Shown: positions 7,568-14,862 of the stretch, one piece after another
Layout: the number at the start of each line of letters is the position of its first letter
How positions within the stretch are numbered: the stretch's first letter is position 1
Assembly: GCA_002336675.1 (NCBI GenBank)
Contig: DDEI01000005.1
Span: 49,030 to 64,050 of the forward strand
Reading direction: 5' to 3'
Source: Flavobacteriales bacterium UBA1958
GTDB taxonomy: Bacteria > Bacteroidota > Bacteroidia > Flavobacteriales_D > Sanyastnellaceae
DNA: 15,021 bases
The notes under the pieces: model-generated
Told to the model about the DNA's origin: nothing
What the model saw: the letters and a program-made list of their open reading frames with translations, nothing else
Database searches by the model: none
Made by a program: the position numbers and the translations under genes

Positions 7568-10500
7568 TTAATTACAAGAGATACCGAAAACAGAGAGGAA
7601 TATTCCAATATCGGCAACTGTTGTAATTCCGTCACTATTCATATCAATTAAACAATCCCCGGTATTACAGCCGAATACCCCTAGAATTATTAGCAAATCA
7701 TTAATAGTAACTAAGTTATCATTATCAAAGTCGCCTGGGCAAGAAGCAGGAGCAAGTTCGTCCCCTTCCACATTTCCATTACAATCGTTATCTAATCCTT
7801 CAGCACTTCCTGGTGCAAAAGGATAGACGCTAGAATCAGTGTCGTCGCAATCTAGAGAGTTGTCTACGATTCCAGAAAATGTACTACATGCTAAAATAGG
7901 GTTACCTATATCACCATAACCATCTGAATCCGAATCTGTGTAATAAGTGATTTGATTCTCATCAATAAGCGAATCACAGTTGTCGTCTAAGTTGTTCCCG
8001 CAAATTTCAGTGCTGCTAGGGTTAATATTTGCATCATTATCATTACAGTCTCCACTAATAGTGACATTAAAATCACCTTGAGGGCTGCAATTAATAATAG
8101 AACTGCTTGATCCAAAACCATCACCGTCCAAATCTGCGTAATAAGTGATTTGTGCAATTCCTTCATCTATTTGACCATCACAGTTGTTGTCTATTCCATC
8201 ACAAACTTCAGGAGCTCCCGGATAAATAGAGCTGTTTGAAGGATCACAATCTCCACTAATAGTGACGAAGTTACTTGGAGTAAAGCATGCTTGGGTAGTG
8301 AAGGAATCATCTCCAAAGCCATCTCCATCTGAGTCTAAGTAATAAGTGTTAGATGCAGTAACAGTGATATATCCAGCAATAATTTCTGTGTCGCTTAAAG
8401 ACCCGTTAGTTGCTATTAAGGAAACATTATACGTTCCTGCAGTGTCATAGAAAACTAATGGATTAGCATCGCTAGAACTAGCTGGAGAACCTCCGGGGAA
8501 AGTCCAGTTCCAGCTGGTCAGGTCGCCTAGACTAGTGTCTGTAAATTGGATGCTCGAATTAACACAGACATTTTGAGTGTCCGAGCTGAAGGAAGCTGTT
8601 ATAGATGTATCTATCAGACAGAAATCGTGGTTCCCTTGTGATCCAAAATCACCGTCTGTTACTATTTCGGCTAAGGTATTTCCTAAGGGGTCGGTTAGAA
8701 TATAATTCCCTAATACTCCTTGGTATTGCATTCCATCTCCATATGAGTCATAGAAAATTAATTCATAACATCCAATTGAGAGACAGATGTATTCAGTGTA
8801 ACTCGTCTGTGCTGCTGTGTATGGTCCTCCCGAAGAAATGGAGAAGCCGTTAGTTTGGTCTATGATCTCCCAAGTAGTTTCTTCTGGATAACCATCTGTA
8901 AGAATGTCTAATGTTACTATGCTTCCGTTAAAAACGGAGCTAAAGTTACTGGATTCAGTATCGTTAGATGTGTTTTCATCAGTTCCTCCATTAGGACTGC
9001 TAGTGGAGGCATAGAAGCTGTGATTTCCTGAAGCGATACCTGCTATTGTGGGTATATTTAATGTTATTGCGTTTCCTGATGTTAAAGAACCATCCCAGGT
9101 TATAGGTTGATTGTTTGTTCCATCTATACCGTAATTCAGGATGAAAGATGATATTGTATTAGAACCAGCATTTCTTACAACTACACTTGGCGTAATAGCA
9201 TCTGAGCAATATACTCCTGAAGCTCCAGTGATGGTTTGAACATCTAAATCAAGACTTGCCGAGGGTGTATTAGGGTTAAAACCACTTACAACGATGGTAT
9301 TGCATCCTGGAGCGAGCCATTGACATACGTTAGGATAAGTGACATCGAATTTGCCATAGTAATCATTCACATTATTAGAGCAAGTAGCTTCTCCTCCGAA
9401 AAGTTGTCCTATTATATTATGGTTTTGATCAAACAATGGAGAACCTGATGACCCTGGTTCAGTAGTTCCATCTTCCCAGTCGAATATCCGCCAATTAGTA
9501 GCTCCTCCATAGGAAGCTGTTCCCGCAGGATTAGTATCGAATGAAATTTTCTTAAGATCTCCAGAAGGGTGGTGAATTCCAACTTGAGATGTAGGGTTAA
9601 CGCCCGAAGCATCCCATCCAGCATAATAAGGGTTATAATCTAAAGGTATAGGATTACCACTGTTGATTTCTAAAAGAGCATAATCGGCAGAGGTTCCTTG
9701 AGCGAGCATAGACGAGCCTGAAACAGTCTGAAAGGCTATCGTATTTTCAGCAGGGTTGTTGTCGCCGCATGCGGGACTTTGCCAATTAAACCTGAAAACC
9801 CAATTAGTTACCCCACTTCCCGTGCAGTGATTAGCCGTAAGAAAGTATGGATGACCATCATTGGCTGTATTGTTTACTAAAGCACCAGTGCAAATTCCAT
9901 TAGAACCCACGACAACCATGGCTACAGAGTTAATTTCGTCTCTCCAGTCATCACCTTCTGCACAAATAATATTATTGTTACATGTTCCAGAGTCACCTAT
10001 TCCTCTCGCGATCACATCTAAATCTCTATAGCCGTGAGTTATTCTTCCAATTTTTAATTCAGTTAATCCAGCTACAGCAGCGGGTTCATAATATTCTAGA
10101 ATTATTCTTTCTCCAGGAAGGGGATAGGTTGGCAATGTTTTTTCAGGAGTATTATTTTCAGAAGTAAATGCGCCAATTTTATAAGATCTATCTTCGTTAT
10201 AAATAAAGAGTTTTCCTCCCTCAGGGAGATTGAATGTACTAAATAGAAAGTTTAAGGAAAACGCATCTGCTGATTCGATTCCTAGATTCCATAATCGATC
10301 TCCATTGGGTAAATCTGTCCATTCTCCATCGCTTAGTTCTATATCTACCTCGAAATTTTTACCGAATCTAAAAGGTACATCTTTTGTGGCGTTGTTAATG
10401 TCATCCTCAGACCTCATTATTAGCTCGTCAAATGAGGGCATTTTATGAAATCTTAATTCAGAAAGATCAATTTTATCAGTTTGCCATGAAAGAGGAGATC

Positions 10501-10573
10501 CCCCTTGAGAAATTTGACCGTGTGATATCATTCCTAAAGCAATGGCAAAAAAAGTTAAGAATAAATGCTTCAT
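7568..10573 (-). CDS. Secreted trypsin-like (lysyl endopeptidase-type) serine protease with PKD, MopE-like repeats and dockerin-like C-terminus
   Basis: A 1001-residue pre-pro-protease, first gene of the cluster. Signal peptide 1-20 (hydrophobic FLTFFAIALGMI, then SHGQ). Propeptide 21 to about 190 with NGDRLWNLGI, clearly paralogous to the propeptide of the 1337-4159 protease (both begin GGSPLS after the signal). Catalytic domain about 191-425: His249 in LTANHC, Asp297 in SADYALLEI, Ser376 in GSSGSP, IHHPSGDLKKIS, and Asp404 in DYYGK where the basic-specificity Asp is expected. Downstream: a CARDB-like adhesion domain (about 437-548, VVVRNAGSNTISSFILNY), a DSYGDG beta domain (551-654), a PKD domain (656-740, SWNWTFPGG and AGTYNVSLIATN), about three MopE-like repeats (743-935) and a dockerin-like EF-hand pair (945-1001). 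No T9SS type A domain is seen. The 76-base gap upstream to the EamA gene contains no clear terminator and only a poor promoter match (TATAATTTG at 10645-10653), so read-through from the ffh operon cannot be excluded. Confidence 0.9.
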   Translation of the reverse strand: MKHLFLTFFAIALGMISHGQISQGGSPLSWQTDKIDLSELRFHKMPSFDELIMRSEDDINNATKDVPFRFGKNFEVDIELSDGEWTDLPNGDRLWNLGIESADAFSLNFLFSTFNLPEGGKLFIYNEDRSYKIGAFTSENNTPEKTLPTYPLPGERIILEYYEPAAVAGLTELKIGRITHGYRDLDVIARGIGDSGTCNNNIICAEGDDWRDEINSVAMVVVGSNGICTGALVNNTANDGHPYFLTANHCTGSGVTNWVFRFNWQSPACGDNNPAENTIAFQTVSGSSMLAQGTSADYALLEINSGNPIPLDYNPYYAGWDASGVNPTSQVGIHHPSGDLKKISFDTNPAGTASYGGATNWRIFDWEDGTTEPGSSGSPLFDQNHNIIGQLFGGEATCSNNVNDYYGKFDVTYPNVCQWLAPGCNTIVVSGFNPNTPSASLDLDVQTITGASGVYCSDAITPSVVVRNAGSNTISSFILNYGIDGTNNQPITWDGSLTSGNAITLNIPTIAGIASGNHSFYASTSSPNGGTDENTSNDTESSNFSSVFNGSIVTLDILTDGYPEETTWEIIDQTNGFSISSGGPYTAAQTSYTEYICLSIGCYELIFYDSYGDGMQYQGVLGNYILTDPLGNTLAEIVTDGDFGSQGNHDFCLIDTSITASFSSDTQNVCVNSSIQFTDTSLGDLTSWNWTFPGGSPASSSDANPLVFYDTAGTYNVSLIATNGSLSDTEIIAGYITVTASNTYYLDSDGDGFGDDSFTTQACFTPSNFVTISGDCDPSNSSIYPGAPEVCDGIDNNCDGQIDEGIAQITYYADLDGDGFGSSSSIINCSPQGDFNVTISGDCNDNDANINPSSTEICGNNLDDNCDSLIDENQITYYTDSDSDGYGDIGNPILACSTFSGIVDNSLDCDDTDSSVYPFAPGSAEGLDNDCNGNVEGDELAPASCPGDFDNDNLVTINDLLIILGVFGCNTGDCLIDMNSDGITTVADIGIFLSVFGISCN
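7571..7741 (-). other. Dockerin-like paired EF-hand C-terminal domain (coding segment)
   Basis: Residues 945-1001 of the serine protease. Calcium-loop residues are Asp948, Asp950, Asp952, Thr956, Asp959, and Asp977, Asn979, Asp981, Thr985, Asp988. Each loop is followed by a hydrophobic helix ending in VFG. The Cys pattern (945, 969, 974, 1000) matches the copy in the metalloprotease. Confidence 0.75.
7769..8347 (-). repeat. MopE-like Asp/Cys-rich repeats (coding)
   Basis: Residues 743-935. Cores are EVCDGIDNNCDGQIDE (790), EICGNNLDDNCDSLIDE (857) and a degenerate EGLDNDCNGN (925). They alternate with YYxDxDxDGFG turns and GDCD/GDCN segments. Metal binding is inferred from the family pattern. 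Confidence 0.85.
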
Positions 10574-10649
10574 GTTCGTGAATAAGATTTTTCAGATTTC
10601 TTTAAATTTAAACATAAACAGGAAGATATCTTAACAGAATAATAACAAA

Positions 10650-11516
10650 TTATATGTAAGATTCTACGAGCAGAATTAATATTGCTGAACCTGAGATAAT
10701 TAACCCAATCATATTTATCGAGCTTAATCTTTCTTTTAATACAAGGTAAGCAGCTATGGAGCTGAGAATAACAATACCCAGATTATTAATAGGAATTATC
10801 TGACTTTTGGCAAGAGAAATACTGTCAAAGGTTTTGAGTAAAAAGAAAATAGAAGCAAAGTTTATCAGCCCTAGAATTATTCCGGCGATAACGGTAGGCC
10901 TTGTGAATTTCAAGTTATTCTTCTTACTTCCTATTAGAATAAAAACACCCGTAGTTCCAGCTACCATGAATGGTAAAAAAGTAAGTAAGATTTTGTCGGA
11001 ATTTGAGTGAGCATAATGTTGGTCAGTATATGCTAAGATAATATCTAGAAGGCCTGACCCTAGGAAAAGAATTAATGGAAGTAGCAAGCTAAACTTCCCA
11101 GAACCTTTGGTATATACTGTGAAATAAATTCCTGGAATAGCCACGAGAAGAGCTGATATTTTTAACCATGAAAATGAATCATAACTGTCAAAAAACATAA
11201 AAAAAATAGCTGGAATGACTAATGAAAGCTTGGTGGCAACGCTGCTTATTCCAGCTCCCATTTCCTGTGAGATCTTAGCCATAAGGTAGAATAAACCAAT
11301 AAATAAGAATCCTAATAGAGCTCCATTTCTTATAAGCGGGCTGTAACTGATTTCCCCGCCGCTTAATTCACCTGAAACAAGAGCTATCCCTAAAGCCGTC
11401 GCAGTAAAGTAATTGAGAACAATAGCTTTTAGTGTGTGTACATTGTATTGAGTGAATGTTTTGAATAAAAGAAATATTGCGCTGCTAGAAAGAAAGCTTA
11501 AGATTAAATATATCAT
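10650..11516 (-). CDS. EamA/DMT-family permease
   Basis: A 288-residue protein that is almost entirely hydrophobic. I count ten likely membrane helices (roughly 1-20, 29-49, 61-81, 90-109, 116-135, 142-164, 175-195, 207-230, 239-259, 264-288), arranged as two five-helix halves, the usual drug/metabolite transporter size and topology. The ending KERLSSINMIGLIISG is a typical EamA C-terminal motif. It acts in the inner membrane; the substrate cannot be read from sequence. Its ATG (11516-11514) overlaps the ribD stop (11515-11513) as ATGA, so its translation is coupled to ribD. Since riboflavin permeases of the RibN type belong to this superfamily, flavin transport is a guess from context only. 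It could equally export a metabolite unrelated to riboflavin. Confidence 0.85.
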   Translation of the reverse strand: MIYLILSFLSSSAIFLLFKTFTQYNVHTLKAIVLNYFTATALGIALVSGELSGGEISYSPLIRNGALLGFLFIGLFYLMAKISQEMGAGISSVATKLSLVIPAIFFMFFDSYDSFSWLKISALLVAIPGIYFTVYTKGSGKFSLLLPLILFLGSGLLDIILAYTDQHYAHSNSDKILLTFLPFMVAGTTGVFILIGSKKNNLKFTRPTVIAGIILGLINFASIFFLLKTFDSISLAKSQIIPINNLGIVILSSIAAYLVLKERLSSINMIGLIISGSAILILLVESYI

Positions 11517-12559
11517 ATTCTAATTTCGCGTGTTATTATTCTTATTTGGTCAGTATTAAGCTTGAAGTCCTCAGTCGTATATCCTGAAACTTGAGGACTT
11601 ACAAGTCCATTATCCCAGTTATTCTTCCCAGTTAATATTCTGGCTTCATCCCATAATCTATTGTTTATAAAGGACTCTAAGGTTGCTTTGCCTCCTTCGA
11701 TGATAACAGAGATAATATTTCTGCATGCTAATAATTTCAAAACTTGACTAGAGATGTCTTCATTATCTCGAAGCAAGCTGAATTCAGTATGTGAATTGAT
11801 CACTCTCTTTGATTTAGAGAATACTACAGATGGAATTTTTAAATTCCAAAACTCGTGATTATCTGGAATTTTATTATTTGGATCTATCACTAGGCGCACT
11901 GGGTTTTTTCCAGAGGCATGTCTAACGTCTAGCACGGGAGAATCATTTATAACCGTATTAGCTCCAACGAGGATAGCGTCTTCTTGAGCACGCCATTTAT
12001 GCACTATGGTTTTGGTTTCGGGTTGAGTAATCCAATTGACACCTGTATCATTTTCAACTCTGGTTTTGTCCATTAAACCATTTTTGGTTTGGGCCCATTT
12101 TAAAATCACATAAGGCAATTGAGTTCGGTGAAATTTAAAAAATCTTCTATTTATCCATTCCCCCTCCTTTTCTAAAGTCCCACAAGAGACTTTCACTCCA
12201 TTTTTTTTCAAAAACTCAATTCCTTTTCCTGCGACCTTCGTGTGAGGATCTTTATTGCAGATGATCACTTCTGCAATTTCGGATTCTATTATAAGGTTTG
12301 CACATGGAGGAGTTTTTCCGAAGTGGGAGCAGGGCTCTAGGGATACATATATTTTAGAGTCTTTTAAAAGTGATTTATCTTCTACTGAATGTATAGCATT
12401 TACCTCTGCATGTGGCCCGCCGTATTTCTGGTGGTAGCCTTCCCCTATGATCTTTTCTTTGTGAACTATTATGGCACCTACTAGAGGGTTGGGGGAGGTG
12501 TTTCCCAAACCTTTTTCTGCTAATTCTAGGCAGCGGTGCATATAGTATTCATGATTCAT
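11513..12559 (-). CDS. ribD: Bifunctional riboflavin biosynthesis protein RibD (deaminase/reductase)
   Basis: A 348-residue cytosolic enzyme of normal family length. It deaminates diaminohydroxyphosphoribosylaminopyrimidine and then reduces the ribosyl side chain, two successive steps of riboflavin synthesis. The N-terminal cytidine-deaminase-like domain (about 1-145) has the zinc and catalytic motif His50-Ala51-Glu52 in GGPHAEVNAI and PCSHFGKTPPC with Cys77 and Cys86. The C-terminal reductase domain (about 148-348) has KWAQTKNGLM, HKWRAQEDAILVGANTV, INDSPVLDVR and IIEGG (286-290). The gene starts 7 bases after folD and overlaps the permease gene by 4 bases, so it is an internal operon gene. 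There is no room for a separate FMN riboswitch upstream, so flavin control of this gene, if any, is not at a local leader. Other rib genes are not in the window. Confidence 0.96.
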   Translation of the reverse strand: MNHEYYMHRCLELAEKGLGNTSPNPLVGAIIVHKEKIIGEGYHQKYGGPHAEVNAIHSVEDKSLLKDSKIYVSLEPCSHFGKTPPCANLIIESEIAEVIICNKDPHTKVAGKGIEFLKKNGVKVSCGTLEKEGEWINRRFFKFHRTQLPYVILKWAQTKNGLMDKTRVENDTGVNWITQPETKTIVHKWRAQEDAILVGANTVINDSPVLDVRHASGKNPVRLVIDPNNKIPDNHEFWNLKIPSVVFSKSKRVINSHTEFSLLRDNEDISSQVLKLLACRNIISVIIEGGKATLESFINNRLWDEARILTGKNNWDNGLVSPQVSGYTTEDFKLNTDQIRIITREIRI

Positions 12560-12566
12560 AAATATT

Positions 12567-13448
12567 CTATGGTCTTTTCCCTTTAGCGGCTTGAAGTGTA
12601 TTAGTCATTAATGAAGCTATAGTCATTGGACCTACACCTCCTGGCACTGGTGTGATATAACTTGCCTTTTCTTTAACTCTCTTATAGTCGACGTCCCCGC
12701 TTAATCTCCAGCCTCTTTCTCTAGAAGCATCTTTAACTCTAGTGGTGCCAACATCTATAACAACAGCACCTGGTTTCACCATATTATTTGTAACAAATTC
12801 TGGTTGACCCAATGCTACTATAAGTATGTCCGCCATTTTAGTAAGAGTAGAGAGGTTTTTAGTTCTGCTATGCGTTAAAGTAACGGTACAGTTTCCTGGG
12901 TAAGAATTTCGAGAAAGCATAATGCTCAAAGGTGTTCCTACAATATGACTTCTTCCTATAACCACACAGTGCTTGCCTGAAGTTTCGATCTCATATCTTC
13001 GTAGTAATTCTAAAATACCAAAAGGTGTAGCTGGTTTAAAGCAATCCAATCCTGCTACCATTTTCCCCATGTTCAAGGGGTGAAAGCCATCTACATCTTT
13101 ATCAGGTGAAATAGTTTCAAGTACTTTTTGTTCGCTTATATGCTTTGGTAGAGGGAGCTGGACGATATAGCCGTCTACCCCTGAGTCCTCGTTTAGGTCT
13201 CGAACTATTTGAAGTAGTTCTTCTTCTGTAGTGGTTTCATGTTTCTCAATTAAAGAACTCTTAAATCCAACCTCTTCACAGGCTTTCATTTTACCGCTAA
13301 CATAGGACTTGCTTCCACCATCGCTTCCCACGAGAACAGCGGCTAAGTGAGGAAGTTTAAAACCGTCTAACTTTAGTTGGTCTACTTTTTCTTTAATCTC
13401 TGCTCTGACTTGCGCAGCAGTGGCCTTACCGTCTATTCTAATACTCAT
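12567..13448 (-). CDS. folD: Bifunctional methylenetetrahydrofolate dehydrogenase/methenyltetrahydrofolate cyclohydrolase FolD
   Basis: A 293-residue cytosolic enzyme that interconverts 5,10-methylene-, 5,10-methenyl- and 10-formyl-tetrahydrofolate, supplying one-carbon units for purines and formyl-Met-tRNA. The catalytic residues are present: Tyr49 and Lys53 in SYVSGKMKACEEVG, Gln97 in VQLPLP, Asp120 in DKDVDGFHP. The NADP-binding signature CVVIGRSHIVGTPLS (161-175) and the C-terminal PVPGGVGPMT (267-276) are intact. The length is that of the usual single-copy enzyme. The ATG lies 2 bases after the ffh stop and the gene ends 7 bases before ribD, so all are probably on one transcript. Confidence 0.97.
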   Translation of the reverse strand: MSIRIDGKATAAQVRAEIKEKVDQLKLDGFKLPHLAAVLVGSDGGSKSYVSGKMKACEEVGFKSSLIEKHETTTEEELLQIVRDLNEDSGVDGYIVQLPLPKHISEQKVLETISPDKDVDGFHPLNMGKMVAGLDCFKPATPFGILELLRRYEIETSGKHCVVIGRSHIVGTPLSIMLSRNSYPGNCTVTLTHSRTKNLSTLTKMADILIVALGQPEFVTNNMVKPGAVVIDVGTTRVKDASRERGWRLSGDVDYKRVKEKASYITPVPGGVGPMTIASLMTNTLQAAKGKRP

Positions 13449-13450
13449 TC

Positions 13451-14785
13451 TTAGTTTTTCATTCCGCCCATACTTTTCATAAGGCTTTTCATGTTTTGTT
13501 TGTTAGACATGAGTTTCATCATTTTCTTGGTCTCTTGAAATTGTTTTAAGAGTTTATTAACATCTTCTAATGATTTTCCGCTTCCTCTAGCTATTCTTTT
13601 CTTTCTACTGTTGTCTATTAATTCAGGAGTGGTTCTTTCTGCATTGGTCATGGATTGAATTATAGATTCTATGCCTTTAAACGCATCATCATCTATATCC
13701 ACATTTTTTAAGGTTTTCCCCATTCCAGGAATCATTCCTAGTAGGTCCTTCATGTTACCCATTTTTTGAATTTGCTGAATCTGGCCTATAAAATCATTAA
13801 AATCAAATGTGTTTTTCCTAATTTTCTTTTGTAGTTTTTTAGCTTCTTCTTCATCGAACTGCATTTGAGCGCGCTCTACCAAAGAAATGACATCTCCCAT
13901 ACCCAGAATCCTGTCGGCCATTCTATTTGGGTGGAACACGTCTATAGCATCCATTTTCTCACCGGTACCTATAAATTTAATAGGCTTATTTACGACACTT
14001 TTAATTGAAAGAGCTGCACCACCTCTGGTATCACCATCTAATTTGGTAAGTACTACTCCATCAAAATTCAACCTTTCATTAAATGAAGCTGCAGTATTTA
14101 CAGCATCTTGCCCTGTCATAGAATCCACTACGAAGAGTGTTTCAGTCGGGTTAATAGCATTTTTTACATCTGCTATCTCAGTCATCATCTGCTCATCCAC
14201 AGCTAAACGTCCGGCAGTATCTATAATTACTACGTTGAATCCATTGCTGCGCGCATAAGCTATGGCATTAGAAGATATGGAAACAGGATTTTTATTTTCT
14301 CTTTCAGAATAAACCTCTATTGCTAAGGCTTCCCCTAATACATGAAGTTGGTCAATGGCTGCGGGTCTATATATATCACAAGCGACTAAGAGAGGTTTTT
14401 TCCCTTTCTGAGTCTTTAAGTAGTTCGCTAATTTACCCGAGAAAGTGGTTTTACCAGAACCTTGAAGACCAGACATGAGAATTATTCCAGGGCTTCCAGA
14501 GTAATCCAACTCAGCAGTTTCTCCACCCATGAGAGCAGTCAATTCCTCCTGCGCTATTTTAACCATTAATTGACTGGGCTTAAGAGAAGTAAGTACGTCT
14601 CTTCCGAAGGCTTTTTCCTTTAATCTATTGGTGAACTCTTTAGCTGTTTTGAAGTTAACATCGGCATCTAATAATGCTCGTCTTACTTCTTTTAGCGTCT
14701 CAGCTACGTTGATTTCGGTGATTTTGCCATGGCCTTTAAGGACTTTAAAGGCTTTATCTAATTTGTCTTGTAGGTTGTTAAACAT
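13451..14785 (-). CDS. ffh: Signal recognition particle protein Ffh (SRP54)
   Basis: A 444-residue GTPase that binds signal sequences and 4.5S RNA and delivers ribosomes to the FtsY receptor. The N domain is at about 1-95 (EVRRALLDADVNFK). The G domain has G1 GLQGSGKTT (106-114), DIYRPAAIDQL (137-147), DTAGR (189-193), TKLDGDTRGG (247-256) and FIGTGEK (271-277). The M domain (about 325-444) has QIQKMGNMKDLLGMIPGM, RKKRIARGSG (RNA binding, 394-403) and a Met-rich end with KKMMKLMSNKQNMKSLMKS. Length and motifs are normal and complete. It is the first gene of the ffh-folD-ribD-EamA operon, 27 bases after a TAnnTTTG element. The start is chosen because MFNNLQDKLDKAFK is the standard family N-terminus. 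Confidence 0.98.
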   Translation of the reverse strand: MFNNLQDKLDKAFKVLKGHGKITEINVAETLKEVRRALLDADVNFKTAKEFTNRLKEKAFGRDVLTSLKPSQLMVKIAQEELTALMGGETAELDYSGSPGIILMSGLQGSGKTTFSGKLANYLKTQKGKKPLLVACDIYRPAAIDQLHVLGEALAIEVYSERENKNPVSISSNAIAYARSNGFNVVIIDTAGRLAVDEQMMTEIADVKNAINPTETLFVVDSMTGQDAVNTAASFNERLNFDGVVLTKLDGDTRGGAALSIKSVVNKPIKFIGTGEKMDAIDVFHPNRMADRILGMGDVISLVERAQMQFDEEEAKKLQKKIRKNTFDFNDFIGQIQQIQKMGNMKDLLGMIPGMGKTLKNVDIDDDAFKGIESIIQSMTNAERTTPELIDNSRKKRIARGSGKSLEDVNKLLKQFQETKKMMKLMSNKQNMKSLMKSMGGMKN

Positions 14786-14811
14786 TCTCTTTCTCTCTGC
14801 TAATTATGCTG

Positions 14812-14819
14812 CAAATTTA
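14812..14819 (-). promoter_or_regulatory. Bacteroidota-type -7 element of the ffh operon promoter
   Basis: On the minus strand these bases read TAAATTTG, an exact match to the Bacteroidota -7 consensus TAnnTTTG. The predicted start of transcription would lie near 14805, giving a leader of about 20 bases before the ffh ATG. The expected -33 TTG is poorly placed: the nearest upstream one (14845-14847) is 25 bases away, longer than usual. So the -7 match is seen and the promoter call is inferred. Confidence 0.45.
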
Positions 14820-14850
14820 AGAAATAGCTTGAGTAAACGGCTAACAACTT

Positions 14851-14862
14851 TTTAACGTTAAA
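14851..14862. promoter_or_regulatory. 12-bp palindrome upstream of the ffh promoter
   Basis: TTTAACGTTAAA is a perfect palindrome lying about 32 bases upstream of the -7 element. Its position would suit an upstream regulator site, but AT-rich palindromes are common by chance. The rest of 14786-15021 holds only two further small inverted repeats (14887-14899 and 14990-15002) and no gene that I can support. Confidence 0.2.

Noticed and set aside
7568..10573. Cellulosome component
   Set aside because: The dockerin-like ending resembles type I dockerins, but no cohesin, scaffoldin or glycoside hydrolase is present, and non-cellulosomal dockerin-like domains are widespread.
1337..10573. Recently transferred genomic island
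   Set aside because: No integrase, tRNA, direct repeats or insertion sequence flank the cluster, and base composition looks similar to that of the neighbouring housekeeping genes.
12560..12566. FMN riboswitch before ribD
   Set aside because: Only 7 bases separate folD and ribD, so there is no leader to hold one, and no FMN aptamer pattern was noticed elsewhere.
13887..14258. 123-codon plus-strand open frame
   Set aside because: It is antisense to the conserved G domain of ffh, has low-complexity Ser/Thr/Leu composition and no motif.
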